This document shows, piece by piece, positions 11,937-23,700 of a stretch of 64,000 nt of DNA. Source of the stretch: Palaemon carinicauda (taxonomy: Eukaryota; Arthropoda; Malacostraca; Decapoda; Palaemonidae); NCBI RefSeq assembly GCF_036898095.1, contig NC_090739.1, forward strand, positions 59,796,301-59,860,300. Reading direction: 5' to 3'. The notes beneath the pieces are model-generated. The model saw only the letters and a list, made by a program, of their open reading frames with translations, searched no databases and was not told the origin of the DNA. The position numbers were made by a program, and so were the translations under genes. The stretch's first letter is position 1; the number at the start of each line of letters is the position of its first letter.

Positions 11937-13036
11937 CTAGACGACAGGTTTTATAACACTACCTGCCGCCACAACAAAGTGTTTTATTTCATGCACTTGC
12001 TTCGCGTAATGTTTATAGAAAACTCTAGAAGATTTTCACCCCGTATATGAGCGGAGTCTATCAAAGTCCATATGTTGAAAGAAGTTCAACGAGGAAGCAA
12101 CTTTTCTAGGATCGTGACCTGCATGTGTACTGTCAGGATCCGCTCTGCAAATAAAGTAGGCGAGTTTTGCCCTCAGTTGTTTTAGGGATAAATTTGATCC
12201 TGAGGTTTTGCCTAGGAAGTCTGAAGTTCTTCGAAGATAGACCTTAAGACACTCTAATGGACATAGAGAGATATCTTCCTTCAGAGGGCAGATTCTCCAA
12301 GGACCCCACCTTTTGGTGGGCAGCTCGTTTTTGGCAAAAAGGTAGGATCGGGAAAGAGATTCAGTTCTCCCTCTTCTGTTAACTGAATAGGGGGCTCGTT
12401 TCTAGATAAGGCCACTATTTCACTAACTCTAGCCCCTGAGGCTATAGCAAACAAGAATATCACTTTCTGTGTTAGATCCTTTAGGGTACAATCTTCGTTG
12501 TTCAAGTTCGAAGCATAGTGCAAGACTTTGTCCAAGGACCATGATATGGGCTTTGGAGGGGTTGCTGGTTTGAATCTAGCACATGCTTTCGGAATCTTAT
12601 TGAAGATTTCGTTTGACAGATCCACCTGGAAGGCGTAAAGAAGAGGTCTAGTCAAAGCTGACTTACACATAGTTATTGTGGTGGAGGCCAGGACTTATTC
12701 ATGAAGGTAGATGAAGAAGGAAAGGCAAAAGTCTATCAAGATTTTTGCCGGTCTGTTTGCTTTGACAAAGGAGACCCACTTCTTCCGAGACGATTCCTAT
12801 TGTCTTCTGGTTGACTTTGACTTGTATTCTTCTATGTAGTCGATGTTGTCTTTTGAGATCCCGAACCTTTTCTTGGCTGCTAAGGCGAGAAAATCATGAG
12901 ATGTAGGTTTTGGGTTCTCATTGATGAAGCGTAGACAGTCGACTTTTGAACCAGTTGGGATAGAACTTGATTCGTTAGAGGAAACAGCCTCAGCCTCAGT
13001 TCTATCACTAGAGGGAACCAATTGCTCCTGGGTCAT
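11937..13036 (-). pseudogene. DIRS tyrosine recombinase, B2 (broken)
   Basis: This would integrate the element's circular DNA. The N-terminal part lies at 13036-12797, the core with the first Arg (GARVSEI) at 12670-12281, and the C-terminal box with HDPRKVA and nucleophile Tyr (FYKHYAK) at about 12130-11937. Several frame changes separate them. The conserved Trp of the GW-K-S-S-R motif is a TGA stop here (plus strand 12036-12038). The stop codon of the gene is at 11937-11939. Confidence 0.85.
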
Positions 13037-13127
13037 TTGGGCGCCACTACCGCTGCTGTTATCTTGAAGGATCTCAACTTGTTGAGGACCTTGTTGGTGG
13101 TAACAGATAGATATGATTCCATCTGTT

Positions 13128-14819
13128 CTAATCGAGGGTCATAGCGTCCGTCGCTTCTGCCCGAGGGTCCTCATAGGCCACATATCGAGGTAGTTTCTTG
13201 TTGTCGCTTGTTGCGAAGTGGTCGATCTGCAGTTCCGGGACTTTTTCCAAGATGAAGGAGAATGAGTCTGTGTCCAGGGACCATTCTGTCTCAATCACCT
13301 GGATAGAGCGTCTGCAGTCACATTGCAGAACCCTTACAGGTGAACTGCTTATAAGTGCCATCTTTTCTTCCTTGCCAAGCGAAAGAGGGCTAACATCACG
13401 TGATTGATACAAGGCGATCTCGAGCCTTGTCGGTTCAGACATTTCACTATTACTACGCTCTCCAAGACCAGCCTGATGTGGGCTGATCTGTGAGGGGATA
13501 GTTTCTTCAACGTTAGGAAGACTGACATGGCTTCCAGAATGTTGATGTGAAAGGTCTTGAACTGGTGCGACCAGTTCCCTTGCACTTTCCTTTGATGGGA
13601 ATGGCCTCCCCATCCTTCCGGTGAGGCATCTGTGTGGATGACCACTGAAGGTTGAGGTGGTTGTAAGGGTATTGTCCTTGTCAGGCTCTTGACCTTTGAC
13701 CACGGCCTTAGAAGCGATCGCAGTAAGGTCGGTGTCAATCTCTGTTGATCTCTTCGAGCGTTTGATACGTATCTTCTCCAGACCCCTGACGCATCCATTA
13801 GTTGTGCTTTTAGCACTGGGTCTGTTGCTGCTGCGAACTGGAGAGAGCCCAGTACTCTTTTCTGTTGGCGTCTTGAAATCTTGTTGGATTTCAGTAGTCT
13901 CCTGACAGAACCCGCAATCTCTCTCCTCTTCTTAAGTGGAATGGAGAGGCAGTGTGATTGCAAGTTCCAATGGATTCCTAACCATTGAAACTCTTGAGCT
14001 AGAGAGAGGCGAGACTTCTTGTAGTTGATCTTGAAGTCCAGATGATCCAGGAACTGGATCACCTTCGTGGCTGCATGCAGACAAGCTGTCTTGGTTGCTG
14101 CCCACACCAGCCAGTCATCCAGGTATTCTGCTACCTGAATGCCTTCTAAGCGTAGCTGTTGGACAACTGTGTCCGCAAGTTTTGTGAATATCCTTGGGGC
14201 TATGTTTAGTCCAAACGGCATGGCTGTGAAGACATAATTCGTCTTCTGTAGTTTAAATCCTAGGTAGGAGGAGAGGGGGCGGCTGACTGGTAGGTGCCAA
14301 TAAGCCTCTGCCAGGTCTATTGAGACCGTGTACGCCCCTTTTGGTAAAAGGGTCCTTATGTGTTTTAGGGTTAGCATCCGGAACTTGTTGTTCTCGATGA
14401 ACTTGTTGAGTGGAGACAAGTCTAGAATGACTGAGTTTGTCAGTCTTTCTTGGGAACACAAAACAGCTTTCCCTGGAATTTGATGGACTTTTTTTCCCTT
14501 TTACCTTTTTGTTTAAGAGTTCTAAGGTATATTCTTCCAATAAGGGGGTGGAGTGTTGGAAGAATTGAGGAAAAGGGGGTGGAATTTTGTTCCATTTCCA
14601 CCTGAGTTCATTCTTGATTCGGCTGTGGGCCCAAGGATCGAAGGTCCAACGATCCCGAAAGTGGAAGAGTCTTCCTCCTACCTGGAGCATCTCATTGTTG
14701 AGATGATCCAGAGGGTTTGTTCCCCTCACCACGTCCTCCTCTACCCCTTGAGGGGTTTCTTGAGGAGCCTCTTCTAGAGCCTCTGCCTTTAGGGTGGAAG
14801 GTAGTTGTGTGCCTCTCAA
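13128..14819 (-). pseudogene. DIRS RT-RNase H-methyltransferase-like polyprotein, B2
   Basis: RT begins near 14700 (FRDRWTFDPWAHS, then a frame change to VILDLSPLNKFI). The active site EYLDDWLVW is intact near 14110-14140. RNase H follows in the same 370-residue frame: IHTDAS, NILEAMSV, then a stop after ARKKRWHL at 13349. The remainder, with the Dam-like IDHFAT start, lies in another frame down to 13128, and the FPP part is further shifted. RT and RNase H share one frame here, which shows that the frame break in element A is a change in A. Confidence 0.85.
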
Positions 14820-14856
14820 AGCCTGGGTTAAAAACCGGCGACTGAGCTACTAGCTG

Positions 14857-16653
14857 CTATGGCACCATTTGGAAGGTGGTTTGCGGCTGGGCAACCATTT
14901 GGGGCACTGTGGTCATGGGAACAGTAGGATGTTGTGCAGGTCTGTAAGACACGCATGGCTTCTTTGTCTTCCTGTTCTTGGGTTGGGGACCAGCGTCAGA
15001 GGATGATTTCCTCTTGGAAGACATGCCCCACTGCTGGAGAAGGTTCCTATTCTCCGTGGCGGCTTTAGCAATTACCTCCTGGACTACTTCTTTTGGGAAG
15101 AGATCCTTGCCCCAGATGCATGAAGTGATCAACTTCCTGGGCTCGTGTTTGACCGTTGCATTGGCAAACACATGCTCTTTACAGGCCCTCCGGGGATTTA
15201 CGAAAGCGTACATGTCCTTCACAAGGGTAGCCATGTGCATCTTGGCTAGGACCATGTACATATCTGGGGTGTTTGAAAGGCCTGCACACATCTCTATACA
15301 GTTCTGGAGAGACAAAGAGGAGGCTAGTCTCTCTTTTGTCTCCTGTTCCCTTCTCAGAAGATGTTCCGACAACTTCGGAAGGTTCTCGTTGAACTGTTGT
15401 CCTGCTATCTCTGGATCCAATTTCGAGATTGAGAAGGTTAGATGAACCTTGTTCCATTTCCTCTCGCAGGTAGACAGGGCTAGAGACAATGGTCTGCATT
15501 CCTCTAGCGTAGGGCATGGTTTGCCTGCGTCAGCTGCTTTTAGCACGCAGTGGAGAGCTTTGGCCGAAAAGGGAAAAACTCTGGAGGAAGGAGCAAGGAA
15601 GGTAGGGTGCCTCTTGCTCAAAGCAGAAACCTTCGAGTTGGTATAGCTGGCTTTCTTTAGGGTAATAGTAAAAAGAGCCTGCGCCTTGTCATGATCATGC
15701 CCTCCTCAGGTTCCGTCTCCTCTCAAGATGCTGGTTCATCCCGCAATCTCACGTAACATTCTGGGCAAGCCGAAATGTTAGTCCAGAATTGGAGATCTTC
15801 AAGGGGTTTGGCCCCCATCTTCTCAGAGATGTATAGCTTCCCATTCATCATGGGCATATACTCCGCTTACCTTCAGGGGTTGGTTTCGGAGCACTGAGGT
15901 AAGTCGGAGACTTTGATAGGCTTATGAGAGCCTCTGAAAACGCCCATGTGTTTCGCTTCTCTGACTTCCCTCCTCATCTCTTGCTGTTCCTTACGGAACT
16001 GTTCCATTATCTGTTGCAGCTGTGCTATGGGCATCTTGCCCTTGATTAACAGCGGGTCCGAATGAGGAGTTGGGGCCGAAGAGGTTGACGGCACAGGTTG
16101 ATATGCTGTCACAGAAAACTGAGGGTCTTCCGTTATTGTTGATACGGATCCTAATTCCTCCTTGGGTGGCTGGGCCACCTCTTCTTCAGGATTTTCTGGA
16201 AGAAGATCCTTTTCGTTGTCTGAGGACAACTCCGACATCCGTTCTTGATGGCTGCCCATACTTTCAAGAGCCTTGTTGATGTCAGCCTCTATCGTCAGCT
16301 GGATGAAGGGAGGCTGGACTTGTGCCTGAGGCACAACCGGGTCGGATTGGGCCTTAGGGAACAGAAGGCTTCTCATAGCTTCGTTTGGCAGTTAAGGTCC
16401 CTGAAAGTTCTTCTGGAACCCTCTTACCCACTTCCAAAGTGTTTCCCTTGCAGTATCCCTCGACTCCGTCGTCTGGGGATCACCGAAACCATCGGTCATC
16501 AAGGCCGAGCAGACTGTGCAACCCTTCGGATCCCTATACCTCAGGGTTTCAGTTGTGATGGAGCAGGGGCATGAGACCTGCACATCTTGTGGCTCAAAAG
16601 TCCCTACTTTTGTGGTTGCAGAACAGGACTGCACACTTCACCTTAGCCTCCTC
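14857..16653 (-). pseudogene. DIRS gag-like protein, B2 (broken)
   Basis: This is the likely nucleocapsid/structural protein of the element. Three parts in element sense: a Cys/His-rich N-terminus (KCAVLFCNHKS, then a frame break) and RGFQKN at 16653-16392; an acidic, Pro/Ser-rich linker and coiled segment (MEQFRKEQQEMRREV) at 16376-15873; and the conserved C-terminal body at 15621-14857 (HLTFSISKLDPEIAGQQF, CIWGKDLFPKEVV). The start region follows a splice-acceptor-like TTTCCTTACAG at 16654-16664. It is homologous to the 663-residue gag of element A. No enzyme motif is seen. Confidence 0.8.
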
Positions 16654-18684
16654 CTGTAAGGAAAGAAAGAGTGAAATGAGTATGGGGTAATTTATTACAC
16701 TGATAAATTTTCACGTGCATTAAAATATACATTACTATTATTAATATAACTTAGGATAGTAAGCTAGAAAGGAAATAGGAAAGACACATATCTGTGTTTC
16801 CCGTCCAGGCAATTTCTGTGATCTCCCCCAATATTAATATTTTAGTTTCCTTATTAGGGAAAATACAGAGTGGAATAACTCTCGTAGGTAGAGCCGGAGT
16901 CAGTGTATACTAACACTAACTCCACCACTTGTAGAATATTAATACTGAAGGGTAATCATTGGTATTCCGATGATCTAGGATACATCAGAATGTTGAAGGA
17001 ATACTTCACCTCAACATTTTCTAAACGGTCTCAACAATGGACTGAAAGGATATACAGAGTATGTTGGAAATTCATACTACTGTATCATTATATACTGTAG
17101 TTTTCTAACTGCTGTATTTTTATACTGCAGGAATACTGGCTACTGTATTGTCTTATGCTGTAGTTTTGCCGGTATGCTACCGGGTTAGGCTAGTACCTGA
17201 CGGCACTAGCCGACAGAGAGAGAGAGAGAAAGAATGGAGAGAAGGACTACCGTATTATTATAGTTTAGAACAATAATTAGGGTTGCAGGGACTACTGTCT
17301 CTACTGCCTTCTTTCCAGAATGAGGATTCAAATGGAAGGGGAGAGAATGCATTGATTCTAGCTTCCATCCAGCCACAATTTCTGTTGCCGGCTGTACTGC
17401 CGGTTACAGGGTTTGTGGATGGCAGTCGAAGGGAGGACTGAAGAATACTCAAAGTTGTAATGGGTTTCCCACTGGCAGCTGTCAGGGCTGGCTCAACCTT
17501 TCCCGGAGCATTGCTTCCGTTAGGGAGATGGTCGAGGCGGCAACCTAACTGCCTTTGTAGAAGTCCGGCCGGTAACTCAGTCAGCCCAACAAGCTGTGGT
17601 GATTGTAGAATACCGGCCCCAGGAATCGTAAACTAAAGGACAGAAGGGCAAGGGAAAGGGTCTTATATTTTACATAGGAAAGTGGCGGCAGGCATGCCTC
17701 CTACTTTTGGCTGTAAATCAAGGAAACATAGTTTCCTATACCGGCGCCGTCTTGGGCGGCAGAGGAATAACGATTCCCTAACCTGAGACATTCCCAGATA
17801 TAAGACATATCTTCTAGTCCACAAGGGAGAAAGGTGGCGGCAATTATCTTACCCACTTTCGGTTGTGGACTAGGGAAGCCGAGTTTCCAATGTCGGCAAC
17901 GGTGTAACCGGCAGGGGAATGACTATTCCCCCATCGGTAGCGTTGTCGGTAACAAGACAGAATACCCTGAGTTACTATCGTATTTCAAAGCCGGGATACT
18001 CACCGGCAAAGAAGATCGATTGAAAACATTATCCCAGTCAAGCCGGAGTACACTTCTCAATGGCAATGACGAAAGATAGGGTTGTCGCCTGGGCTGGCGG
18101 CACTCAGGGGGAAGGAAGGGTTTATCTTCATTTTCTCTAAAGGAGAAGAGTATCGAATTATGCTAGTAATTCTATGAGATATCTATATCTCCGACCGAAT
18201 TAATAAAACGATACTAGAGGTTAAACGGGGGATAACGTTACTAAAGTATACTAAAATGCATTAGGCTAGCCTAACTTGAGTCGGGATCTCGGCTACAGTA
18301 GTACCACCGAGGCCCTATCGTATACGATCGAAAAGTTTTATTCAGAAGAGGAAATATTACATGTGTAGATCTTATCTTCACTAGTATAATTTTACCTAAA
18401 TAGCTAGAATTTCTTTATAGCTAAATACCGGGGACGTCGTACTACTAACTAAATAAAGCATTTATGGCATACAACAGCGGTCCTGAAATGGCCGCCTCCG
18501 GTGATGGCATTGCTCCGCTTAACACACCTAAATTATGTTAATTTAACTGTGAGAAGGGAGCCAAAAAGTATACAAAGGAAAGATTAAACACTCAACTTTC
18601 CAGAGGATGAAGATGCTGGAGATTGCATGGTAAAATTCCTTGAAAAACAGTAACAACACCGAGAGCAACGTGGGAGAACACCGT
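16654..18684 (-). other. B2 5' leader
   Basis: About 2 kb of non-coding leader between the left terminal repeat and gag. It contains repeated TACTGTA/TACAGTA words at about 17070-17165, several GCCGGC words and the 152 bp tandem repeat listed separately. The base word AAAA at 18331-18334 is the empty counterpart of the site where element A entered B3. Confidence 0.7.
17650..17995 (-). repeat. 152 bp tandem repeat in the B2 leader, about 2.3 units
   Basis: Landmarks recur at a period of 152: GAGGAATAACGATTCCC at 17762 and GGGGAATGACTATTCCC at 17914. Both are imperfect palindromes (GGAAT-n-ATTCC). Each unit also contains GGCGGCA and a TTTTGGCTGTAAA/TTTCGGTTGTGGA block. The B3 leader carries the same repeat with the same period. 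Confidence 0.75.
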
Positions 18685-19014
18685 ACTTAAATGGCTACGT
18701 TTAAAGGAATAGTTACGTAGTACTGGGAGGGGATCCACCGAGTAACCTTGATAACGGATCCCCTTCAATTTCGCCACTCCTCCCCCTCAAAGCGTAAAAT
18801 CTATTCGAGGTGAAGATTGCCATGTGTTGTATCAAGAAATATGTCCCGATTTTATACGATATCCTTTAAAGTTATATTAAGGATACTTGCGCCAGGAGTT
18901 AGAAATCTGGAAACCTGTGGTTAATTCTCTGGGAGTATTACTGTAGCCAAATATCCCTTAGAAAGCTGCCTAAAGGAACCTTCCATAAGGACGATATGGC
19001 TGAGCCCAAAAAAA
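18685..19014 (-). repeat. left inverted terminal repeat of B2
   Basis: This is the inverted partner of 10660-11035. In element sense it starts with a T-run, then GGGCTCAGCCATATCGTCC. Confidence 0.85.
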
Positions 19015-19183
19015 TAGCTTGGTTATGGCTGACAGTTACTTCCCTATTACTTTCCTTTTGACAAAGATTAGAAAGGTACACCACACGATATTTCGGCCTT
19101 TTGCGGTTCAATTTAAATACTCCCATACGAGGAAGAAAGCTGTGACTAGGGTGTTCATCCAAGAACTGGGGAAGGTTATCCAT
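19015..19183 (-). pseudogene. BEL/Pao reverse transcriptase, N-terminal part
   Basis: This is the RT start of the BEL element up to the B2 insertion. The frame reads GVFKLNRKRPKYRVVYLSN and ends at HNQAI, directly before the T-run where B2 begins; the part at 10677 continues it. Residues after HNQAI in this open frame come from the B2 terminus. Confidence 0.8.
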
Positions 19184-20264
19184 TTTTTTAATTATACCAT
19201 TATTCTCTTGTTCTTTAAATACACCATCTATAAGCAGTAATTTAGTTTTTTATCTTTCTGAAGTTTTTTCAAGTTGAAAACTAGCACTTTCTTAGCCGAA
19301 TCATAATTATTACCCAGTCAATGAGCTACCCTAAAATTCCACAAGCGAGGAACTACAATTCTGCCATCAGTATCTTTCTTCATATTATCAAGTGCATACT
19401 TTACTAGCCTGTTATTAAACTCTGAATCCTTATCTTCAGAATATTCCCTAGTCAAATTAATATATTTAGAAAAATTATCCTCCAAAACATGATTTAAAGC
19501 GATTTCAAGCTGGGATTCTATTAAGTTACCCTTCTCATCTAACACTGAAAATTCTGTGGGAAGCAAAGTTTCTTCAACAGGCAAGTCAGACATTAAACAA
19601 CAGCTGTTAGTATTAGTAATATTTTCAATAATAAACCCAGGGACTAAAGTTGAATTACTACTGGAATTACTTCTATCTGATCTATGCTACTCTGAAGTAA
19701 TACCCCTGCATGAGTCTCGGCATAAACGGAAGTTCTCTCCATAAAAAAAAAAAAGTGTTTGCTTTTAGGTAGACAAAAGCAAGATTTTGAACCCAGAATA
19801 ACATCTATCCCATCAATAGAATTATCTTTAAAAGAAAGCTTCTCGTCAGTAAATGAATAACCTCTATTTTTTAAACCTTAAACTACTTTACCCAAGTCAG
19901 GAAGTTTAAGTTATTACTAATCCTTGGAATAAAAAACTGCATGAATAACATTCATAACACCATTGATTTCAATGTTAGCCTCCAATAACTCAGTAGAATA
20001 CTGACAACAGGAATTAATGACCTTTAAAGTTAAAGAGAGATTTTCCTTAACAACTCTCAAGCTCAAGTTTTCAGCAACTGAATTAGAAATTAAATTTGCT
20101 TGACAACCACTGTCTTTCAAACACTTAACTTCCAATTTACCCTCTAAAGTACAAGTAAATGTTGGCAAAATTGATTCTACATCAGAGTCCACCTGAAAAG
20201 CATCAGATATATAAAGTACGCAACCATTAGTTTGTTTGGCAACCTTTTCTCTTGTCTTTGGCAC
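19184..20264 (-). pseudogene. BEL/Pao aspartic protease and linker to RT (broken)
   Basis: The protease would cut the BEL polyprotein. The frame at 20264-19917 holds the active-site segment CLKDSGCQANLIS (Asp-Ser-Gly) and the NSVAENLSL stretch typical of BEL proteases. After a stop, a linker continues to 19593-19318, ending VVPRLWNFRVAH, which in BEL precedes the RT. Stops occur near 19880-19900 and 19690. The gene is not functional as it stands. Confidence 0.7.
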
Positions 20265-20316
20265 AGACTTTACAGAATCTGAACTGGAAGAGGAAAGTTT
20301 AACAGGTGGTTTAACA

Positions 20317-21395
20317 TCAGACTTTTACACACAAAAAGGAAAAATGCCAGTCTGAACATTGTCGACAAGGATAATTAAACTTATACCTGCACGCCTTCGT
20401 ATCATGATTAATATTAGAACACCTGGTACAACCTTTTAAGCTTATAAACATTAGAAGCTGAAGAACAATACTTAGTGCACTTGAAAATGGGATGATCAGC
20501 TTTAACTCCAACAATTTTTTTTAACAAATACTACAAGGTTTATAGGACTTGTAAGTATTAGGTTTCATGTTCATGGCTATAGCAGAAGTAACATTCTTTG
20601 AAACCTTCTCAACCTTGCTTTGGGTGAAATTCTTGCTACTAGTCTGCTTTCCTTGCTTTTGATCGGCTAAATACCGGTCAGTAGCTTTAAAATAATTATC
20701 TAATATCTCATTTAAGCTTAGATTGTGGTTACTGGTTTTGTTAACAAAGTGATCTTTAAAGGAGGCATCGATTCCATCCCAAATGAAATACTGTAGTACT
20801 GTGTAAATATCAACTTGGAGTTTTCGTACCCTTTCTACAATCAAACGAACTCTGGAAATAAAATCATGACGCAGAAGCCGGAACCAACGGATCTTTTCCA
20901 AAACAAGAGACTACCGATTATCTTTTGTTTCAGTAACAAGAACTTGTCATACTCAGGGTAATTAAATTTACTGATAGTATCTTCAAACTCACCGAAAAAC
21001 CTATCCAAATCTTCATCATCAGAACTATTATAAGTAGGCAAGGGAGCAATAGGGCTTATCAATAAACTGCGAGCCACACTGTGATCACCAATAGATCCCG
21101 GAGACCCAACTACAGGAGTTTTAACAGCCAATAAACATGACTGTAATTTAACCTCGTGATCATAACACTCCTTTAGCTCTGTTTCAGCACTTTTCTCTTC
21201 TTCCTCCAAACTCCACTCTTCAAACTTTAAGAACAAATTTTTTTTAATTCAAATCCTCTAACTTATCCAATTCTCAAACTGAAGCTTTAACTTATCCCTC
21301 TCCAACAACGACAAATTATCAAAACTTGCAATCTCATAGCACAATTTCTTAAATATTTGCGAGAATTAACAAGAACTTTAAGTGTACACGACATT
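20317..21395 (-). pseudogene. BEL/Pao gag (broken)
   Basis: The capsid protein of the BEL element. In element sense: an ATG near 21395; a Glu/Lys-rich coiled part and a DUF1759-like segment (EFEDTISKFNYPEYDKFLLL) at 21236-20841; a middle part at 20901-20521; and Cys/His knuckles at 20514-20317 (CTRCSNINHDTKAC, CRQCSDWHFSFLC). At least two frameshifts are needed to link them. The knuckles bind RNA in the family. Confidence 0.75.
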
Positions 21396-21544
21396 ATGGA
21401 AGTTATATTTCCAAACAACTAATACAAATCTATAAGACAAAAATCGATAGAAATCTAGCAAAGCTCAAACACTGAAAATACCAAATGATCACGATCATCC
21501 CTATCAAGAAAAAACATCTGGGCAGAAAACTTAACAAAATCACC

Positions 21545-21564
21545 GAATCCTGTCACGGTCGCCA
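21545..21564 (-). promoter_or_regulatory. primer binding site of the BEL/Pao element
   Basis: Directly after the 5' LTR in element sense the sequence reads TGGCGACCGTGACAGGATTC. Its TGG start fits the complement of a tRNA CCA end. The tRNA is not assigned. Confidence 0.6.
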
Positions 21565-22586
21565 TATTCGAAATAATACAGAGACAAAAATACGAATCTA
21601 TGATAAATAATTTGTCAACAATGTTCATTAAGGTAAATTATATCTTTAAGCATAAATCCTATACAGCGAAAAATAACGACGTCACCTAGATGTTGGTATC
21701 CTCGGCACTGGCTACCAATCTCTCTCTACCTTTGAATAACTCGAAGCTACAAAAAAATATGAAAGAATTAACACCCAACAAGAGCAAAGGTAATAAGTTA
21801 AAATTAATATTAAAGTGACTTGTAGGATCTTGCTGAAAACAATATGTAAATCAACATTAATTATAGGTTGCGAGCTAATTATTAATAGGTTCAGTGAATA
21901 CGCATTTTTAAAACGACAACTTTAAAGTCTAGTTCGGTGTGCCAACAGAACGAGACCTACATCAAAGAATGCCTCGCGCTGTTTGTTCAGGTAAAAGGAT
22001 CCTTCATAAGCGTGGTTGAATTCCTTAATAGTTGACAGCACCATCTTCACAGTCGAAAGCATTACTAATATAAGCAAATCCAGGCGATCCACATTACCAA
22101 CCATCCGTCAATCCAAAGGTAGGGATGATGATCGCAAAGGTCCTACAGTTTATCCATACTTAAGGAATGCAACAACAAGTATCACCATATATAATAGTAA
22201 GGAAGCTTTGGAGAGTTGAATGTTTGCAGTGGATTGCGAAAGTAATCTGGTGTCCCGTCAGGGCTAACTTCCGAAGTAAACCCCGGGCAGTATACTAGGA
22301 TAGAAATAAAAAGCGCAACTATTAAATAGTAGTTATATGCTCGGAAAGGCAGTAAATGGGTCTCAAACTATTTGGGCACACTTATGGAATTAATAAGATA
22401 CAGCAAGATCCTCTTAAATTTACTCAAGCTAATTTTACTAAGAAAGAAAAATATTAAAAAGAGAATCTTCAAAGCAACATCTAATCTAAATTATTTCACG
22501 TCAACTTTATCCGTCAAAACAAAAAGGAAATAGTGAACAGAATTTCATACTATCTAAATGAAATGCTAATTTAATATATCTTTACA
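21565..22586 (-). repeat. 5' LTR of the BEL/Pao element
   Basis: Direct partner of 6007-7026. The right edge TTTACA is followed by the target duplication CTCCT at 22587-22591. It should hold the promoter; no motif is claimed. Confidence 0.9.
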
Positions 22587-22591
22587 CTCCT

Positions 22592-22669
22592 GAACTAAGA
22601 TGAGTATCCACCCTTTCGTTTGTTGGAGAATTTCACGTCTCCACACAGTTTATTTATTATGTTGCATGC
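22592..22669 (+). mobile_element. DIRS element C, leader remnant after BEL
   Basis: This is a 78 bp continuation of the sequence cut at 6006, ending at the T-run where B3 begins. It is too short to show a gene. Assignment rests on the BEL target duplication linking both sides. Confidence 0.6.
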
Positions 22670-23020
22670 TTTTTTGGGCTCGGTCATGTCGTCCTGATGG
22701 AAGGTTCCTTTAGGTAGCTTTCTAAGGGATATTTGCTACAGTGATACTCCCAGAGAATTAACCATAGGTCTCCAGAATTCTAACTCCGGGCACAAGTATC
22801 CTTAATATATCTTTATGGATATCGCATAAAATCAGGGGATGTATTTTTTGATACGTTACATAGCAATGTTCACCCCGAATAGATTTAACTCTTTGAGGGG
22901 GAAGAGTGGCAAACGAAAGGGGGGCCGTTATCAAGGTACCCGATGGACCCCCTCCCTGTACTACTACAGCCCACCATTCCTTTCAACTGTAGCATTTAAG
23001 CTAAGTGCGCTCCCACGTTT
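22670..23020 (+). repeat. left inverted terminal repeat of B3
   Basis: It begins with six T, then GGGCTCGGTCATGTCGTCCTG, and follows the left repeat of B2 with GGACCCCCTCCCTGTACTACTAC near the inner edge. The right partner is outside the window. Confidence 0.8.
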
Positions 23021-23352
23021 CTCTAGGTGTTGTTAGGGTTTATTGGATTATTATCATGCAATCTCCAGTATCTTCATCCGCTGGAAAGTTGATTATTTGA
23101 TCTTCCCTGTGTATAATTTACATCTCCCTTCTCACAGTTGAATTTGTATAATTTAAGTGTGTTACGTGGAGCCCAGCCAACACCGGAGGTGGCCATTTTG
23201 AGACCGCTGTCGCACGCCATAAATGCAAATTATTTAGTAGTGCGAAGCTCCCGGTATTTAGCTATAAAGAAACTTTTAGCTAGTTAGTCAAATTATACTA
23301 GTGAAGATATGCATACATATACAGTATTTCATCTTCCGATATGTAACGTTAC
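23021..23352 (+). other. B3 leader, part before element A
   Basis: Non-coding. It matches the B2 leader at about 18335-18660 in inverted orientation, up to the T-run where element A enters. Confidence 0.7.
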
Positions 23353-23700
23353 TTTTTGGGCTCAAGCCATGTCGTCCTGATGGAAGTTCCTTAAAGGCAG
23401 CTTCCTAGGGTATATTACAACTACGGCGATATTCCCAGAGAATTTACCTTCAGGTACCCAGAATTCTAACTCCTGGAGCGAGTATCCCTAAAAAAGACCT
23501 TAGGGATATCGTAAATATCAGTGGACGTATTCTTGACACGCCTCATAGCAATCTATACCCCGAATAGAGTTAACACTTCGTAGGGGTAAAATGGCAAGAA
23601 AACGAAAACGATAAGAAAGGGGGGAGCCGTTCATAAGGCATCCCTCCTCCCCGTTTCGAAAGCGTGCCCTGCGCCGCTCACGGCGCCATCTGTATTCCTT
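23353..23700 (+). repeat. left inverted terminal repeat of element A
   Basis: It begins TTTTTGGGCTCAAGCCATG and is the inverted partner of 31739-32074 with near-perfect match, ending at CGCCATCTGTATTCCTT. It probably carries the promoter, as in DIRS1, but no specific motif is claimed. Confidence 0.93.

Larger units (their letters stand above)
10660..19014 (-). mobile_element. DIRS-like element B2, complete but decayed
   Basis: A minus-strand DIRS element of about 8.35 kb sits inside the BEL RT. In element sense: left terminal repeat (19014-18685), long leader with 152 bp repeats, gag, RT-RNase H-methyltransferase-like frame, tyrosine recombinase, 3' region, ICR (11200-11104) and right terminal repeat (11035-10660). 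The outer bases are T-runs in element sense (7 A on plus at 19008-19014, 4 A at 10660-10663). The BEL reading resumes across the element with only a T-run left, so there is no target duplication, as known for DIRS elements. It is the same family as B3. All genes have at least one stop or frameshift. Confidence 0.93.
6007..22586 (-). mobile_element. BEL/Pao LTR retrotransposon, interrupted by DIRS B2
   Basis: Two direct LTRs of about 1.02 kb (6007-7026 and 21565-22586) flank minus-strand gag, protease, RT, RNase H and integrase in the BEL/Pao order. The 5 bp flanks CTCCT at 6002-6006 and 22587-22591 form an exact target duplication. The element lies in the leader of DIRS C. Without the 8.35 kb B2 insertion it is about 8.2 kb, a normal BEL length. 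All coding parts carry stops or frameshifts, so this copy is inactive. Confidence 0.93.

Noticed and set aside
12797..13703. Independent small genes on the minus strand in B2
   Set aside because: They are frame-shifted pieces of the RNase H/methyltransferase-like region and recombinase of one DIRS element.
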